Source: Cytophagales bacterium
GTDB taxonomy: Bacteria; Bacteroidota; Bacteroidia; Cytophagales; Cyclobacteriaceae
Direction: 5' to 3'
Assembly: GCA_020063545.1 (NCBI GenBank)
Contig: JAGUUF010000175.1
Coordinates: 1 to 7,652 of the forward strand
DNA: 7,652 bases
Shown here: piece by piece, positions 1 to 6,698 of the stretch
Numbering within the stretch: the first letter of the stretch is position 1
Layout: every line of letters begins with the position of its first letter
Made by a program: the position numbers and the translations under genes
The notes under the pieces: model-generated
The model's input: the letters and a program-made list of their open reading frames with translations, nothing else
What the model was told of the DNA's origin: nothing
The model's database searches: none

Positions 1-1
1 A

Positions 2-739
2 AGCAGAGACCACGCCCTGGCTGATCATGCCGCTGTACTTCAGGAAGCGGCCATTCACAGCACCGACAGGTCAGTGTTAAAAGAAATAATGACACACAGG
101 ATTGCTGATGCGGAACTACCGGCAATAGCGATTACATCCACAGCCGAAGCAACTCACGATTTTGCCGATGAGGTTTTTGAAGACCTCGAACGCCTGAAGC
201 ATTCCAAGGAAATCTTTGAGTCTATGTTCGGAACGTCAGGACTCCAGCCGGTTACGGAAAAAAAGCCTGAAAAGCCAAAGCGTGAAGTGCTTAAATCAAA
301 AAAGCAGCGGATTATTGAAATGGCTAAAGAACTGGCCGCACCCGCAAACCCAGAATCAAAAATTGTAGTTAAATCGAAAACCAGGAAGGAAAAGAAATCC
401 GCCCCGGCCGATCCGCTGATTGAAGCGATCAAGACCTCGCATAAGAAGATTAAGCCGGAAAATGAAAAGACAAAAGAGCAAATAGAAATTATAAACCAGT
501 TTATAAAGGCAAAGCCGGTCATTGCTACCCAACCGGTGGCCGAAGAAAATCCGCAGGACATGTCGGAGTCTGTCCGAAGCGGTGAATTCACCGATCACAT
601 CGTTTCCGAAACGCTGGTTGAAATCCTGATAAAGCAGGGCAAAAAGGACAAAGCCATAGAAGTACTGAAGAAGCTGATTTGGAAGTTTCCGCAAAAAAAG
701 ACTTACTTTGCAGCCCGAATTGACGACTTAAAAAAGTAA
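2..739 (+). CDS. TPR-like C-terminal domain protein, 5' partial
   Basis: The frame is open to the left edge, so the gene starts outside the window; a GTG at position 74 lies inside the open frame and is probably not the true start. About 245 residues are visible. The first part (HSTDRSVLKEI) resembles the end of a helical repeat array. A long Lys/Glu-rich linker, probably disordered (about 250-480), follows. The C-terminus (about 578-736) carries a TPR-like hairpin: VSETLVEILIKQGKKDKAIE, then a KFPQKKTYFAARID-type ending. From memory, Bacteroidota proteins of this layout (a short motif like INQFIKAKP, then a single C-terminal TPR) often lie beside secG. No signal peptide or enzyme motif is visible. 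The stop lies 3 nt before the secG start, so the two are probably co-transcribed. A specific function is unknown; TPRs suggest protein binding. Confidence 0.8.
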   Translation, partial: SRDHALADHAAVLQEAAIHSTDRSVLKEIMTHRIADAELPAIAITSTAEATHDFADEVFEDLERLKHSKEIFESMFGTSGLQPVTEKKPEKPKREVLKSKKQRIIEMAKELAAPANPESKIVVKSKTRKEKKSAPADPLIEAIKTSHKKIKPENEKTKEQIEIINQFIKAKPVIATQPVAEENPQDMSESVRSGEFTDHIVSETLVEILIKQGKKDKAIEVLKKLIWKFPQKKTYFAARIDDLKK

Positions 740-742
740 GAC

Positions 743-1075
743 ATGCTCACCTTTATAATCGGCTTAATCCTGTTTAGCTGTGTATTGCTGGTACTTGTAA
801 TCCTGGCGCAAAATGCCAAGGGCGGAGGACTTACCAGCCAGTTTGGCGGATCCGGGGCAACCAATATTATCGGTGTGAAGAAGACCGGAGACCTGCTGGA
901 AAAACTTACCTGGGGTTTTGCCATTGCCATCATGGTGCTTTCATTATCAACAAATTTTATCACCCCTGCTGCGGGAAGTAAAGGCAGCGATATATTGGAC
1001 AAAGCCGGTGAACAGGCGGCACCTCCTTCCATGGAAATGCCTGCTTCCGATTCAGTTGAGAAAGAACAGAACTAA
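743..1075 (+). CDS. secG: Protein-export membrane protein SecG
   Basis: SecG is the small auxiliary subunit of the SecYEG translocon and aids SecA-driven export across the inner membrane. The 110-residue product has the family plan: a first membrane segment (about residues 3-21), a conserved cytoplasmic loop with AQNAKGGGLTSQFGG followed by a GATNIIGVKKTGDLLEKLTW stretch, and a second membrane segment (about 55-73). A polar, Ala/Glu-rich tail follows, longer than in the shortest SecG proteins but usual in Bacteroidota. The ATG start is 3 nt after the stop of the upstream TPR-like gene, suggesting translational coupling; no strong Shine-Dalgarno is seen. A hairpin terminator begins about 20 nt after the stop. 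Confidence 0.95.
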   Translation: MLTFIIGLILFSCVLLVLVILAQNAKGGGLTSQFGGSGATNIIGVKKTGDLLEKLTWGFAIAIMVLSLSTNFITPAAGSKGSDILDKAGEQAAPPSMEMPASDSVEKEQN

Positions 1076-1094
1076 GTAACTACTAAACGAAATA

Positions 1095-1121
1095 AAAAGC
1101 CCCGTTTCCAGCGGGGCTTTT
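1095..1121. terminator. Bidirectional intrinsic terminator between secG and the facing gene
   Basis: A 10-bp perfect stem (AAAAGCCCCG paired with CGGGGCTTTT) encloses the 7-nt loop TTTCCAG. The A run on one side and T run on the other give a U tract on either strand. It lies 20 nt after the secG stop and 24 nt after the stop of the minus-strand gene, so it can end both transcripts. Confidence 0.9.
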
Positions 1122-1144
1122 CGTTGATGGCAATTAAACCTGTA

Positions 1145-1861
1145 TTACCCAATCTTTGAAATGTGCTTTACGAACAGGCGCTTGGCTACAGGCATAAGGG
1201 TTTCGACAAACGGAAATTTTACCCGTGATAGAATCAGGTAGGTTGCCGGGTTGGGCATTTCCCTGAACCGTTTTACCAGGTTCACCTTTATACTCTCGTA
1301 AGGCGTTACGGTACTTTTAGGCACGGTTTCTATGAATTCGGTATTCAGGCTGCGCAGTTGTTCGTATTGCTCCTCATAAATGCTAAGCTGGTAACGGTAA
1401 ACATTGGTCTCCTTTTCGGGTGGAACCGTTACAAATAAATAGCCTTCGCGTGCATACAACGGGGTAACACCAACGGGCGAAATTTCGCACTGCGACTCGA
1501 CATATTCATAAATTATTGAACCCTCCTGCAGCGAGTTTTTGAACCTCGGGAGCGCCCATTCAATTATCGAAGTCAGTTCATTCATTATCGAATCATCCTC
1601 AATCATTTCCCGGTAACTCAATTCAAGTTTTTTGAATTCTTCAAGCGACAGTTCCTTTGGGAAGGATTCGCGGATAAGCGCTTTGTTCTCCTTTACTGCC
1701 AGCAGATTCTGGTAGTGAAAAACCAAATCGCTCAAAAACGGGTACAGGGCTACCCTGCCAAACGATTCCTTAACGGTTTTAAGGTAAGCCAGCAAAATGT
1801 ACTTCTTGTACTCAAAATCAATCAGGCCCTGGGTAAGCCAATCGTTAGATAACCGGTCCAT
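1145..1861 (-). CDS. Uncharacterised 238-residue protein
   Basis: I do not recognise a named family. The protein is soluble in appearance: no signal peptide, no membrane segment, many Glu, Lys and aromatic residues. Residues about 1-110 look helical (for example LSLEEFKKLELSYREMIEDD). Residues about 113-165 look like alternating strands (GSIIYEYVESQCEIS, then GYLFVTVPPEKETNVYRYQL). The C-terminus (about 195-238) is basic, including VKRFREMPNPATYL and a Lys-rich end. The ATG start follows an A/G-rich stretch (AGAGAAA) that could be a weak ribosome site. The gene diverges from groES across 301 nt and converges on secG. Codon use looks like its neighbours, so it appears to be a resident gene. 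No Cys/His cluster or nucleotide-binding motif is visible; function unknown. Confidence 0.85.
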   Translation of the reverse strand: MDRLSNDWLTQGLIDFEYKKYILLAYLKTVKESFGRVALYPFLSDLVFHYQNLLAVKENKALIRESFPKELSLEEFKKLELSYREMIEDDSIMNELTSIIEWALPRFKNSLQEGSIIYEYVESQCEISPVGVTPLYAREGYLFVTVPPEKETNVYRYQLSIYEEQYEQLRSLNTEFIETVPKSTVTPYESIKVNLVKRFREMPNPATYLILSRVKFPFVETLMPVAKRLFVKHISKIG

Positions 1862-1880
1862 TTTCTCTAAGAAATTTTGT

Positions 1881-1911
1881 AAAAGTTAATCATTCACCAA
1901 AAAAATGCATA
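1881..1911 (-). promoter_or_regulatory. Candidate Bacteroidota-type promoter of the 238-residue protein gene
   Basis: Read on the minus strand, TATG (1908-1911) stands 19 nt before TAACTTTT (1881-1888). The Bacteroidota primary-sigma consensus is TTTG, about 19 nt, TAnnTTTG, so the match is 3 of 4 and 5 of 6 informative bases at ideal spacing. Transcription would start about 10-15 nt before the ATG. The region is AT-rich, so chance matches are possible. Confidence 0.35.
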
Positions 1912-1986
1912 ACCAACATCACGAACATATCGAAACAGAACGCTCGTGTTTATTCAAAATCCGGGCCGGTCATAACCCACTACTAC

Positions 1987-2055
1987 CTGCCATACTGCCA
2001 GTTATACAACAGGGTTTTGGCAGTACACCCCATTAATGCCGGTAAAAAACTGCCA
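1987..2055. repeat. Cluster of CTGCCA words including an inverted repeat
   Basis: CTGCCA occurs at 1987-1992, 1995-2000 and 2050-2055 on the plus strand and, inverted, at 2018-2023. Two of these form a perfect 8-bp inverted repeat: TACTGCCA (1993-2000) and TGGCAGTA (2018-2025), separated by 17 nt. The third plus-strand copy is AACTGCCA. Spaced, partly inverted words upstream of a stress operon could be regulator sites; the arms are too far apart and lack a T run, so a terminator is unlikely. Function is inference. Confidence 0.4.
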
Positions 2056-2097
2056 TTTTGATGTGTTTTTAGGGCATTTTTGACGGTAAACCGGGGC

Positions 2098-2113
2098 TGG
2101 CACAATAGGTGTA
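2098..2113 (+). promoter_or_regulatory. Sigma-54-like -24/-12 element before groES (tentative)
   Basis: TGGCAC (2098-2103), then 5 nt, then GTGTA (2109-2113). The sigma-54 consensus is TGGCAC, 5 nt, TTGCA/T; the -24 half matches fully and the -12 half 3 of 5, with GT in place of the usual GC. It would start transcription near 2124, giving a leader of about 39 nt before groES. An overlapping alternative, TTTG at 2079-2082 with TAGGTGTA at 2106-2113, has a 23-nt spacer, longer than usual for the Bacteroidota primary promoter. Confidence 0.3.
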
Positions 2114-2162
2114 AAGCACGGCACGTGTCAAACTTGTTAAACCTAAAATCAATTAACTGTAT

Positions 2163-2441
2163 ATGGCAAAAATCAACTTTAAACCAAACGAGGACAGGGT
2201 TCTGGTAGAACCTGCTGCCGCGGAAGAAAAAACCGCTTCCGGAATCATCATTCCCGATACGGCAAAGGAGAAACCTCAGAAAGGTAAAATCATTGCTGTA
2301 GGTGAAGGCCTGAAGGACAAGCCCGTAACCGTTAAGGTGGGCGACCATGTGCTCTATGGTAAGTATGCCGGCACCGAAATCACCATTGACGGTAAGGAGT
2401 ACCTGATCATGCGGAACTCTGACATCTTCGGAATTATCTAA
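2163..2441 (+). CDS. groES: Co-chaperonin GroES
   Basis: GroES forms the heptameric lid of the GroEL folding chamber in the cytoplasm. The 92-residue product is of usual length. It begins with the typical strand NFKPNEDRVLVEP; the mobile loop around residues 18-32 carries the GroEL-binding hydrophobic tripeptide I28-I29-I30 after G27 (ASGIIIPD). KGKIIAVGEG and the HVLYGKYAGTEI segment follow, and the end DGKEYLIMRNSDIFGII is characteristic. The ATG is preceded by an A/T-rich stretch without a clear Shine-Dalgarno, as is common in this phylum. groEL follows after 25 nt, forming the conserved groES-groEL operon. Confidence 0.98.
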   Translation: MAKINFKPNEDRVLVEPAAAEEKTASGIIIPDTAKEKPQKGKIIAVGEGLKDKPVTVKVGDHVLYGKYAGTEITIDGKEYLIMRNSDIFGII

Positions 2442-2466
2442 ATCGTAAACCCAAAAACTAAAAACT

Positions 2467-4095
2467 ATGGCGAAAGAAATAACCTTTGATACCTCTGCCC
2501 GCGACAGGCTGAAGAAAGGCGTTGATAAGCTTGCTGATGCAGTAAAAGTTACCCTCGGCCCGAAAGGTCGTAACGTTATCCTCGATAAGAAATTCGGGGC
2601 CCCCACCGTAACCAAAGACGGTGTATCCGTTGCAAAAGAAATCGAATTGAAAGATCCCATCGAAAACATGGGTGCCCAACTGGTAAAAGAAGTGGCCTCC
2701 AAAACAGCAGATGCTGCCGGTGATGGTACCACCACCGCAACCGTACTGGCGCAGGCCATCTTTAACCACGGTATTAAAAACGTAGCCGCTGGCGCCAACC
2801 CGATGGATCTGAAACGCGGTATTGATAAAGCCGTTGCTGTGGTAGTTGAAAACCTGAAAAAGCAATCCAAAAAAATTAAAGACTCCAACGAAATCCAGCA
2901 GGTGGCATCCATCTCATCGAATAACGATGAGACCATCGGTAAAATGATTGCCGATGCGATGGATAAAGTTGGTAAAGACGGTGTCATTACCGTTGAAGAA
3001 GCAAAAGGCACCGAAACAGAAGTGAAGACGGTTGAAGGTATGCAGTTCGATCGCGGCTACCTCTCACCTTACTTCGTTACCAACACCGAGAAAATGGAAG
3101 CCGAACTGGACAATCCCTACATTCTGATCTACGATAAGAAGATCAGCAGCATGAAGGAGTTGCTCCCCATCCTGGAAGCTACGGCTCAAACCGGTAAACC
3201 GCTGGTAATTATTGCCGAAGAGGTTGAAGGCGAAGCCCTGGCTACCCTTGTGGTAAACAAAATCCGGGGTGCGTTGCGTGTTGCAGCGGTTAAGGCTCCT
3301 GGTTTTGGCGACCGCAGAAAGGCCATGCTGGAAGATATCGCCATCCTTACCGGTGGTCAGGTAATCAGTGAAGAACGCGGTTACAAACTTGAAAACGCTA
3401 CTCTGGATTACCTGGGCCGTGCCGAAAAAGTGAATATTGATAAAGACAATACCACGATTGTGAACGGTGCCGGTAAGAAGTCGGAAATCCAGGGCCGCAT
3501 CAACCAGATTAAAGCCCAAATTGAAACCACCACTTCCGACTACGATAAAGAAAAACTTCAGGAGCGTCTGGCCAAACTTTCAGGCGGTGTAGCCATCCTG
3601 TACGTGGGTGCTGCAACCGAAGTGGAAATGAAGGAGAAGAAAGACCGAGTTGACGATGCCCTGCACGCTACCCGTGCTGCCGTTCAGGAAGGTATCATCC
3701 CGGGTGGTGGCGTGGCTTACCTGCGTGCCATTGACGCGCTGAAGGATGTGGATACCGATAACGAAGACCAGGAGACCGGTGTGAATATTGTTCGCCTTGC
3801 CCTCGAAGCCCCGCTACGCATAATTGCTGAAAATGCAGGCCAGGAAGGTTCTGTAATCGTGAACAAAGTTCGCGATGGCAAGAAAGACTATGGTTTCAAT
3901 GCCCGTGAGAATAAGTTTGAAGACTTCTTCCAGGCTGGCATTATTGACCCGACCAAAGTTGCACGCCTGGCTCTTGAAAACGCTGCCTCCATTGCCGGCT
4001 TATTGCTGACAACCGAAGCAGTGGTTTCGGAAATTCCTGAAGAAAAAGAAGCCCCGGCTATGCCCGGAGGCGGAGGCATGGGCGGAATGATGTAA
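2467..4095 (+). CDS. groEL: Chaperonin GroEL (60 kDa)
   Basis: GroEL is the ATP-driven double-ring chaperonin that folds cytoplasmic proteins with GroES. The 542-residue protein is full length. In order: the equatorial nucleotide site with TLGPKGRNV (29-37), D51 in VTKDGVSVA, and D86 in GDGTTTATVLA (E. coli D52 and D87 shifted by one); the apical domain in the middle, with FDRGYLSPYFVTN and the KAPGFGDRRKAMLEDIAILT stretch; then DDALHATRAAVQEG, where D397 matches the catalytic D398 of E. coli, and IIPGGGVAYLRA. The C-terminus has the Gly/Met-rich tail (PGGGGMGGMM) that lies inside the ring cavity. No key residue is missing. It is 25 nt after groES; a terminator starts about 25 nt after the stop. 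Confidence 0.99.
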   Translation: MAKEITFDTSARDRLKKGVDKLADAVKVTLGPKGRNVILDKKFGAPTVTKDGVSVAKEIELKDPIENMGAQLVKEVASKTADAAGDGTTTATVLAQAIFNHGIKNVAAGANPMDLKRGIDKAVAVVVENLKKQSKKIKDSNEIQQVASISSNNDETIGKMIADAMDKVGKDGVITVEEAKGTETEVKTVEGMQFDRGYLSPYFVTNTEKMEAELDNPYILIYDKKISSMKELLPILEATAQTGKPLVIIAEEVEGEALATLVVNKIRGALRVAAVKAPGFGDRRKAMLEDIAILTGGQVISEERGYKLENATLDYLGRAEKVNIDKDNTTIVNGAGKKSEIQGRINQIKAQIETTTSDYDKEKLQERLAKLSGGVAILYVGAATEVEMKEKKDRVDDALHATRAAVQEGIIPGGGVAYLRAIDALKDVDTDNEDQETGVNIVRLALEAPLRIIAENAGQEGSVIVNKVRDGKKDYGFNARENKFEDFFQAGIIDPTKVARLALENAASIAGLLLTTEAVVSEIPEEKEAPAMPGGGGMGGMM

Positions 4096-4120
4096 TCTGT
4101 TCTGCATAATGCTTACATAA

Positions 4121-4148
4121 AAGAGCCTCACCGAAAGGTGGGGCTTTT
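4121..4148 (+). terminator. Intrinsic terminator of groES-groEL
   Basis: A 12-bp stem with two G-T wobbles (AAGAGCCTCACC with GGTGGGGCTTTT) closes a GAAA tetraloop and runs into TTTTCTATTTT. It lies 25 nt after the groEL stop. Confidence 0.88.
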
Positions 4149-4152
4149 CTAT

Positions 4153-4183
4153 TTTGACAGATACGATTTGGTGTGTAACTTGT
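4153..4183 (+). promoter_or_regulatory. Candidate Bacteroidota-type promoter of the TerB-like gene
   Basis: TTTG (4153-4156), a 19-nt spacer, then TAACTTGT (4176-4183), compared with the TTTG, about 19 nt, TAnnTTTG consensus. The -33 box is exact; the -7 box matches 4 of 6 informative bases. Transcription would start about 10-15 nt before the ATG at 4205. It sits directly after the groEL terminator, which fits an independent transcript. Confidence 0.4.
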
Positions 4184-4204
4184 AAGCCTCAAACTGAACA
4201 ACCC

Positions 4205-4570
4205 ATGGTTATCCATAAGACGTTTGCCGACTTTGTTTTGTTTTTATACGTGCACATGGCCCATGCTGACGGGGAATTTCATGAAACCGAAGTGAAGGTG
4301 GTGAAGGAGAAGATGAAAAAATTGTTCCCGAATGAATCGGACTACGACCGGAAGCTAAAGGAAACCATGGCCTTGTATATGGATTTTGACAAGAACCAGC
4401 TTCGCACATTGTTCCGCGATACGTTTAAGCATTTTTCGGAAGTTAAGTTTCCGGTTAAGTACCACATCTATACCGACCTGTATGATATTATCAATGCTGA
4501 CGGGAAGATTGATGAATCCGAAACCGATGCCTTAAGCACACTTAAGGAAATCATTGATGTCTCACACTAA
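4205..4570 (+). CDS. TerB-like small acidic helical protein
   Basis: The 121-residue product begins MVIHKTFADFVLFLYVHMAH and appears all-helical. Two similar segments, HADGEFHETE (D22-G23) and NADGKIDESE (D99-G100), each an ADG turn followed by a Glu-rich helix start, are the pattern of the TerB fold (TerB and DjlA N-terminal families), where acidic residues may bind a metal ion. That assignment is family knowledge applied by motif, not proven. I chose the ATG at 4205. A longer frame starts at a TTG at 4154, but that would begin in the groEL terminator tail and overlap the candidate promoter, and its extra 17 residues do not look conserved. No signal peptide or J-domain is present and no other ter genes are visible, so tellurite resistance should not be inferred. 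Confidence 0.78.
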   Translation: MVIHKTFADFVLFLYVHMAHADGEFHETEVKVVKEKMKKLFPNESDYDRKLKETMALYMDFDKNQLRTLFRDTFKHFSEVKFPVKYHIYTDLYDIINADGKIDESETDALSTLKEIIDVSH

Positions 4571-4590
4571 AGATTAACAGGTACCAACAA

Positions 4591-4619
4591 AAAAAGGCCG
4601 GGTAACTTCCGGCCTTTTT
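4591..4619. terminator. Bidirectional terminator between the TerB-like gene and the transporter operon
   Basis: An 11-bp perfect stem (AAAAAGGCCGG with CCGGCCTTTTT) closes a 7-nt loop. A runs on the left and T runs on the right give a U tract on both strands. It is 20 nt after the TerB-like stop and 24 nt after the OPT gene stop on the minus strand. Confidence 0.9.
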
Positions 4620-4643
4620 GTTGTATACCGATTAACAGGCACC

Positions 4644-6689
4644 TTACTCCTTTTTTATCCCTATCCGGTACAAGCCATACGCCATTGCAGCAAAACACAA
4701 CACGCCTAACAGGTTATACCCGTCATGGCCCAGCAGCGAACTGAGTCCATGTTCGGCATTTACATGCTGCAACGCATTGAAAATACCTTCGTTGACTGAT
4801 AGTAACGCAACAATTACACCGGCCAGCGCACCTCCGGCTATCAGGCCTGTTGCAAACAGGCTGCCGCGGCCAAGTTCATCATCAGCTTTTAGAGCATGTT
4901 TTTTCTCTAACTGCCAATCACTAACGCCCTTAATGGCGCCACCAATAAAAATCGGCAGTGTTGTGGATAGCGGGAGGTACAACCCAATGGCAAAGGCCAG
5001 CGCTTTAACACCACACAGTTCAATCATAACCGCAATAAAAACTCCCACCATAACAAACTGCCAGTCGAGGTTAAACGAAAGGATGCCACGAGCAAGCGTG
5101 GCCATTAACGTTGCCTGGGGTGCTGAAAATTTATCGGTACCGATAGCATGCGTATAGCCCTGCGCCACCATATCGGCTGTGGGTGTATCCAGCACTTTAA
5201 CCACAATGCCGATTGCAACAGAGGAAACAATTGCCCCGATAAAAAGCGCCAGTTGCTGGTAACGCGGTGTCGCCCCGACAATAAAACCGGTTTTCAAATC
5301 CTGAGAGGTAGCCCCGGCATTGGCGGCTGCAATGCAAATCATTCCGCCCACCACAAGGGCCAGTGGTTCATAGAGTTTTCCGCTCCAGCCCACAGCAGTA
5401 AAAATTAAACAGGTACCCATCAGGGTGGCGATGGTCATCCCGCTGATTGGACTATTGCTTGAGCCTACAAGGCCCACGATTCGGCTGGCTACCGTTACAA
5501 AAAAGAATCCGAAGATAATGATCAGTATCCCGATAAGCAGCTTTTGCATCAGGCCTTCGCCCGGGATATTGGGCATTATGGTGAGCACGGCAATCAGTAT
5601 GATGCTCCCAAAAATTACCACCTTGAAAGATAAGTCACGCTCGGTGCGCAACACTCCTGCCGATCCTTTTTCTTTTAAGGATGCAATGCTCTCCTTAAAT
5701 GAACTGACAATTGTAGGCAGAGTCTTTAGCAGCGTAATGAAACCGCCTGCCGCCACCGCTCCCGCGCCAATCTGACGGATGTAGGCACGGTAAATGGCAT
5801 CGGCATAACTGGTGAATGTATGGCTTGTTGGATCCCAACCTCCCGGCCCTCCGGGTTTGGTAATGTCAGCCAGGTAGCCAAGTTTTACCAACTGTAACGC
5901 AATAGTATCGGCAGGTACCAACGTGGCCAGCAATGGGTTTAAGCCCCACCACGCCAACACCGAACCTGCCACCAGCACACCGGATATTTTGGGCCCGATG
6001 ATATATCCAACGCCCAGGTACTCGGGTGTTATTTCACCGCGCGTTGCTGCCGATGGCCAGAATTTGTTGGCCTGACTGGTAACATATGAAGGTGTTTCGG
6101 CAATAACATGAAAAACCTTTTGAAGCATGGCATACGCCAGGGCCACGCCCATTCCCAGGAATGCCGTTTTCGCAAACACACCACCCTTCTCACCCGCCTG
6201 TAGCACCGAACCGCAGGCCGTTCCCTCAGGATACGGCAACGTGCCGTGCTCTTTAACAATGAGCGAACGCCTTAGCGGAATCATCATCAGTGTACCCAGC
6301 ATACCGCCAAAGGCCGCCAGGATAAGAATCGTTAAATAGTTAAAGTATGATTCACCAACGCTTACGCCATCAGCTCCGGGCGATAAAAACAAAAAGCCGG
6401 GAAGTGTAAATACCACCCCGGCTGCAATGGATTCACCGGCTGACCCTGTTGTCTGGATAATATTGTTTTCCAGGATGGTGGTCTTCAGAAACTTTCTGCC
6501 CAGCGTAATGGCAATAACGGCAATGGGTATGGAGGCGGATACCGTAAGGCCTGCCTTTAACGCCAGGTACACGGTTGATGAACCGAAAATAATTCCGAAC
6601 AACGCACCGAAAACAACCGATTTAAGCGTGAATTCAGGTAGGTTCTGTTCAGGAGAAATGTAGGGTTTAAATGCCTTTGCCTGATCCAT
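4644..6689 (-). CDS. OPT-family oligopeptide transporter
   Basis: OPT proteins are multi-pass inner-membrane carriers, generally thought to be proton-coupled, that import small peptides or, in some members, metal-chelate compounds. The 681-residue product has the length and order of motifs of the bacterial OPT subfamily: a short cytoplasmic start; VYLALKAGLTVSASIP (about 40-55); ENNIIQTTGSAGESIAAGV (about 74-92); LPYPEGTACGSVLQAGEKGG (about 150-170); SSNSPISGMTIATLMGT (about 408-425); and NAGATSQDLKTGFIVGATP (about 459-477). Roughly 15 hydrophobic segments are spread over its length. The ATG is 9 nt after the stop of the upstream MFS gene, so they form an operon. The substrate cannot be read from sequence; peptides are the best guess and an iron-siderophore or other chelate is possible. 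Confidence 0.93.
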   Translation of the reverse strand: MDQAKAFKPYISPEQNLPEFTLKSVVFGALFGIIFGSSTVYLALKAGLTVSASIPIAVIAITLGRKFLKTTILENNIIQTTGSAGESIAAGVVFTLPGFLFLSPGADGVSVGESYFNYLTILILAAFGGMLGTLMMIPLRRSLIVKEHGTLPYPEGTACGSVLQAGEKGGVFAKTAFLGMGVALAYAMLQKVFHVIAETPSYVTSQANKFWPSAATRGEITPEYLGVGYIIGPKISGVLVAGSVLAWWGLNPLLATLVPADTIALQLVKLGYLADITKPGGPGGWDPTSHTFTSYADAIYRAYIRQIGAGAVAAGGFITLLKTLPTIVSSFKESIASLKEKGSAGVLRTERDLSFKVVIFGSIILIAVLTIMPNIPGEGLMQKLLIGILIIIFGFFFVTVASRIVGLVGSSNSPISGMTIATLMGTCLIFTAVGWSGKLYEPLALVVGGMICIAAANAGATSQDLKTGFIVGATPRYQQLALFIGAIVSSVAIGIVVKVLDTPTADMVAQGYTHAIGTDKFSAPQATLMATLARGILSFNLDWQFVMVGVFIAVMIELCGVKALAFAIGLYLPLSTTLPIFIGGAIKGVSDWQLEKKHALKADDELGRGSLFATGLIAGGALAGVIVALLSVNEGIFNALQHVNAEHGLSSLLGHDGYNLLGVLCFAAMAYGLYRIGIKKE

Positions 6690-6698
6690 AGGTTTAGG

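Larger units (their letters stand above)
1862..2162. other. 301-nt divergent intergenic region before groES
   Basis: This gap separates the minus-strand 238-residue protein gene from groES. It holds a candidate minus-strand promoter near its left end, a cluster of TACTGCCA-like words in the middle, and a TGGCAC element about 60 nt before groES. I see no CIRCE operator (TTAGCACTC with its inverted partner), no convincing small gene and no riboswitch-like fold. An open frame on the minus strand enters from the groEL antisense strand but has no support as a gene. Confidence 0.7.

Noticed and set aside
154..694. Minus-strand open frames opposite the TPR-like gene
   Set aside because: Phe/Ser-rich translations opposite a Lys/Glu-rich sense protein are expected from the reverse complement; the sense frame continues past the window edge and couples to secG.
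1920..1948. CACGA ... TCGTG inverted repeat in the divergent region
   Set aside because: Only 5 bp per arm with a 19-nt spacer; expected by chance at this length.
2080..2106. A sigma-70-like TTGACG with CACAAT before groES
   Set aside because: The spacer is only 15 nt, the -10 match is 4 of 6, and Bacteroidota primary promoters do not follow this consensus.
1983..3011. A 342-codon open frame on the minus strand across groES and the first third of groEL
   Set aside because: It is antisense to two strongly conserved genes; its Ser/Ala/Phe-rich, low-information translation is what the opposite strand of groEL codons gives. No separate promoter or ribosome site was seen.
3064..3519. Further antisense open frame within groEL
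   Set aside because: Shadow of groEL codon bias; no recognisable protein and fully inside a verified gene.
4154..4204. Upstream TTG extension of the TerB-like protein
   Set aside because: The extension begins in the T-rich tail of the groEL terminator, overlaps the candidate promoter, and gives a sequence unlike the start of a TerB-type helix; the ATG at 4205 begins just before the first helix.
4777..5775. Three plus-strand open frames inside the OPT gene
   Set aside because: They lie opposite a full-length gene with all family motifs; their translations are low-complexity reflections of membrane-protein codons.
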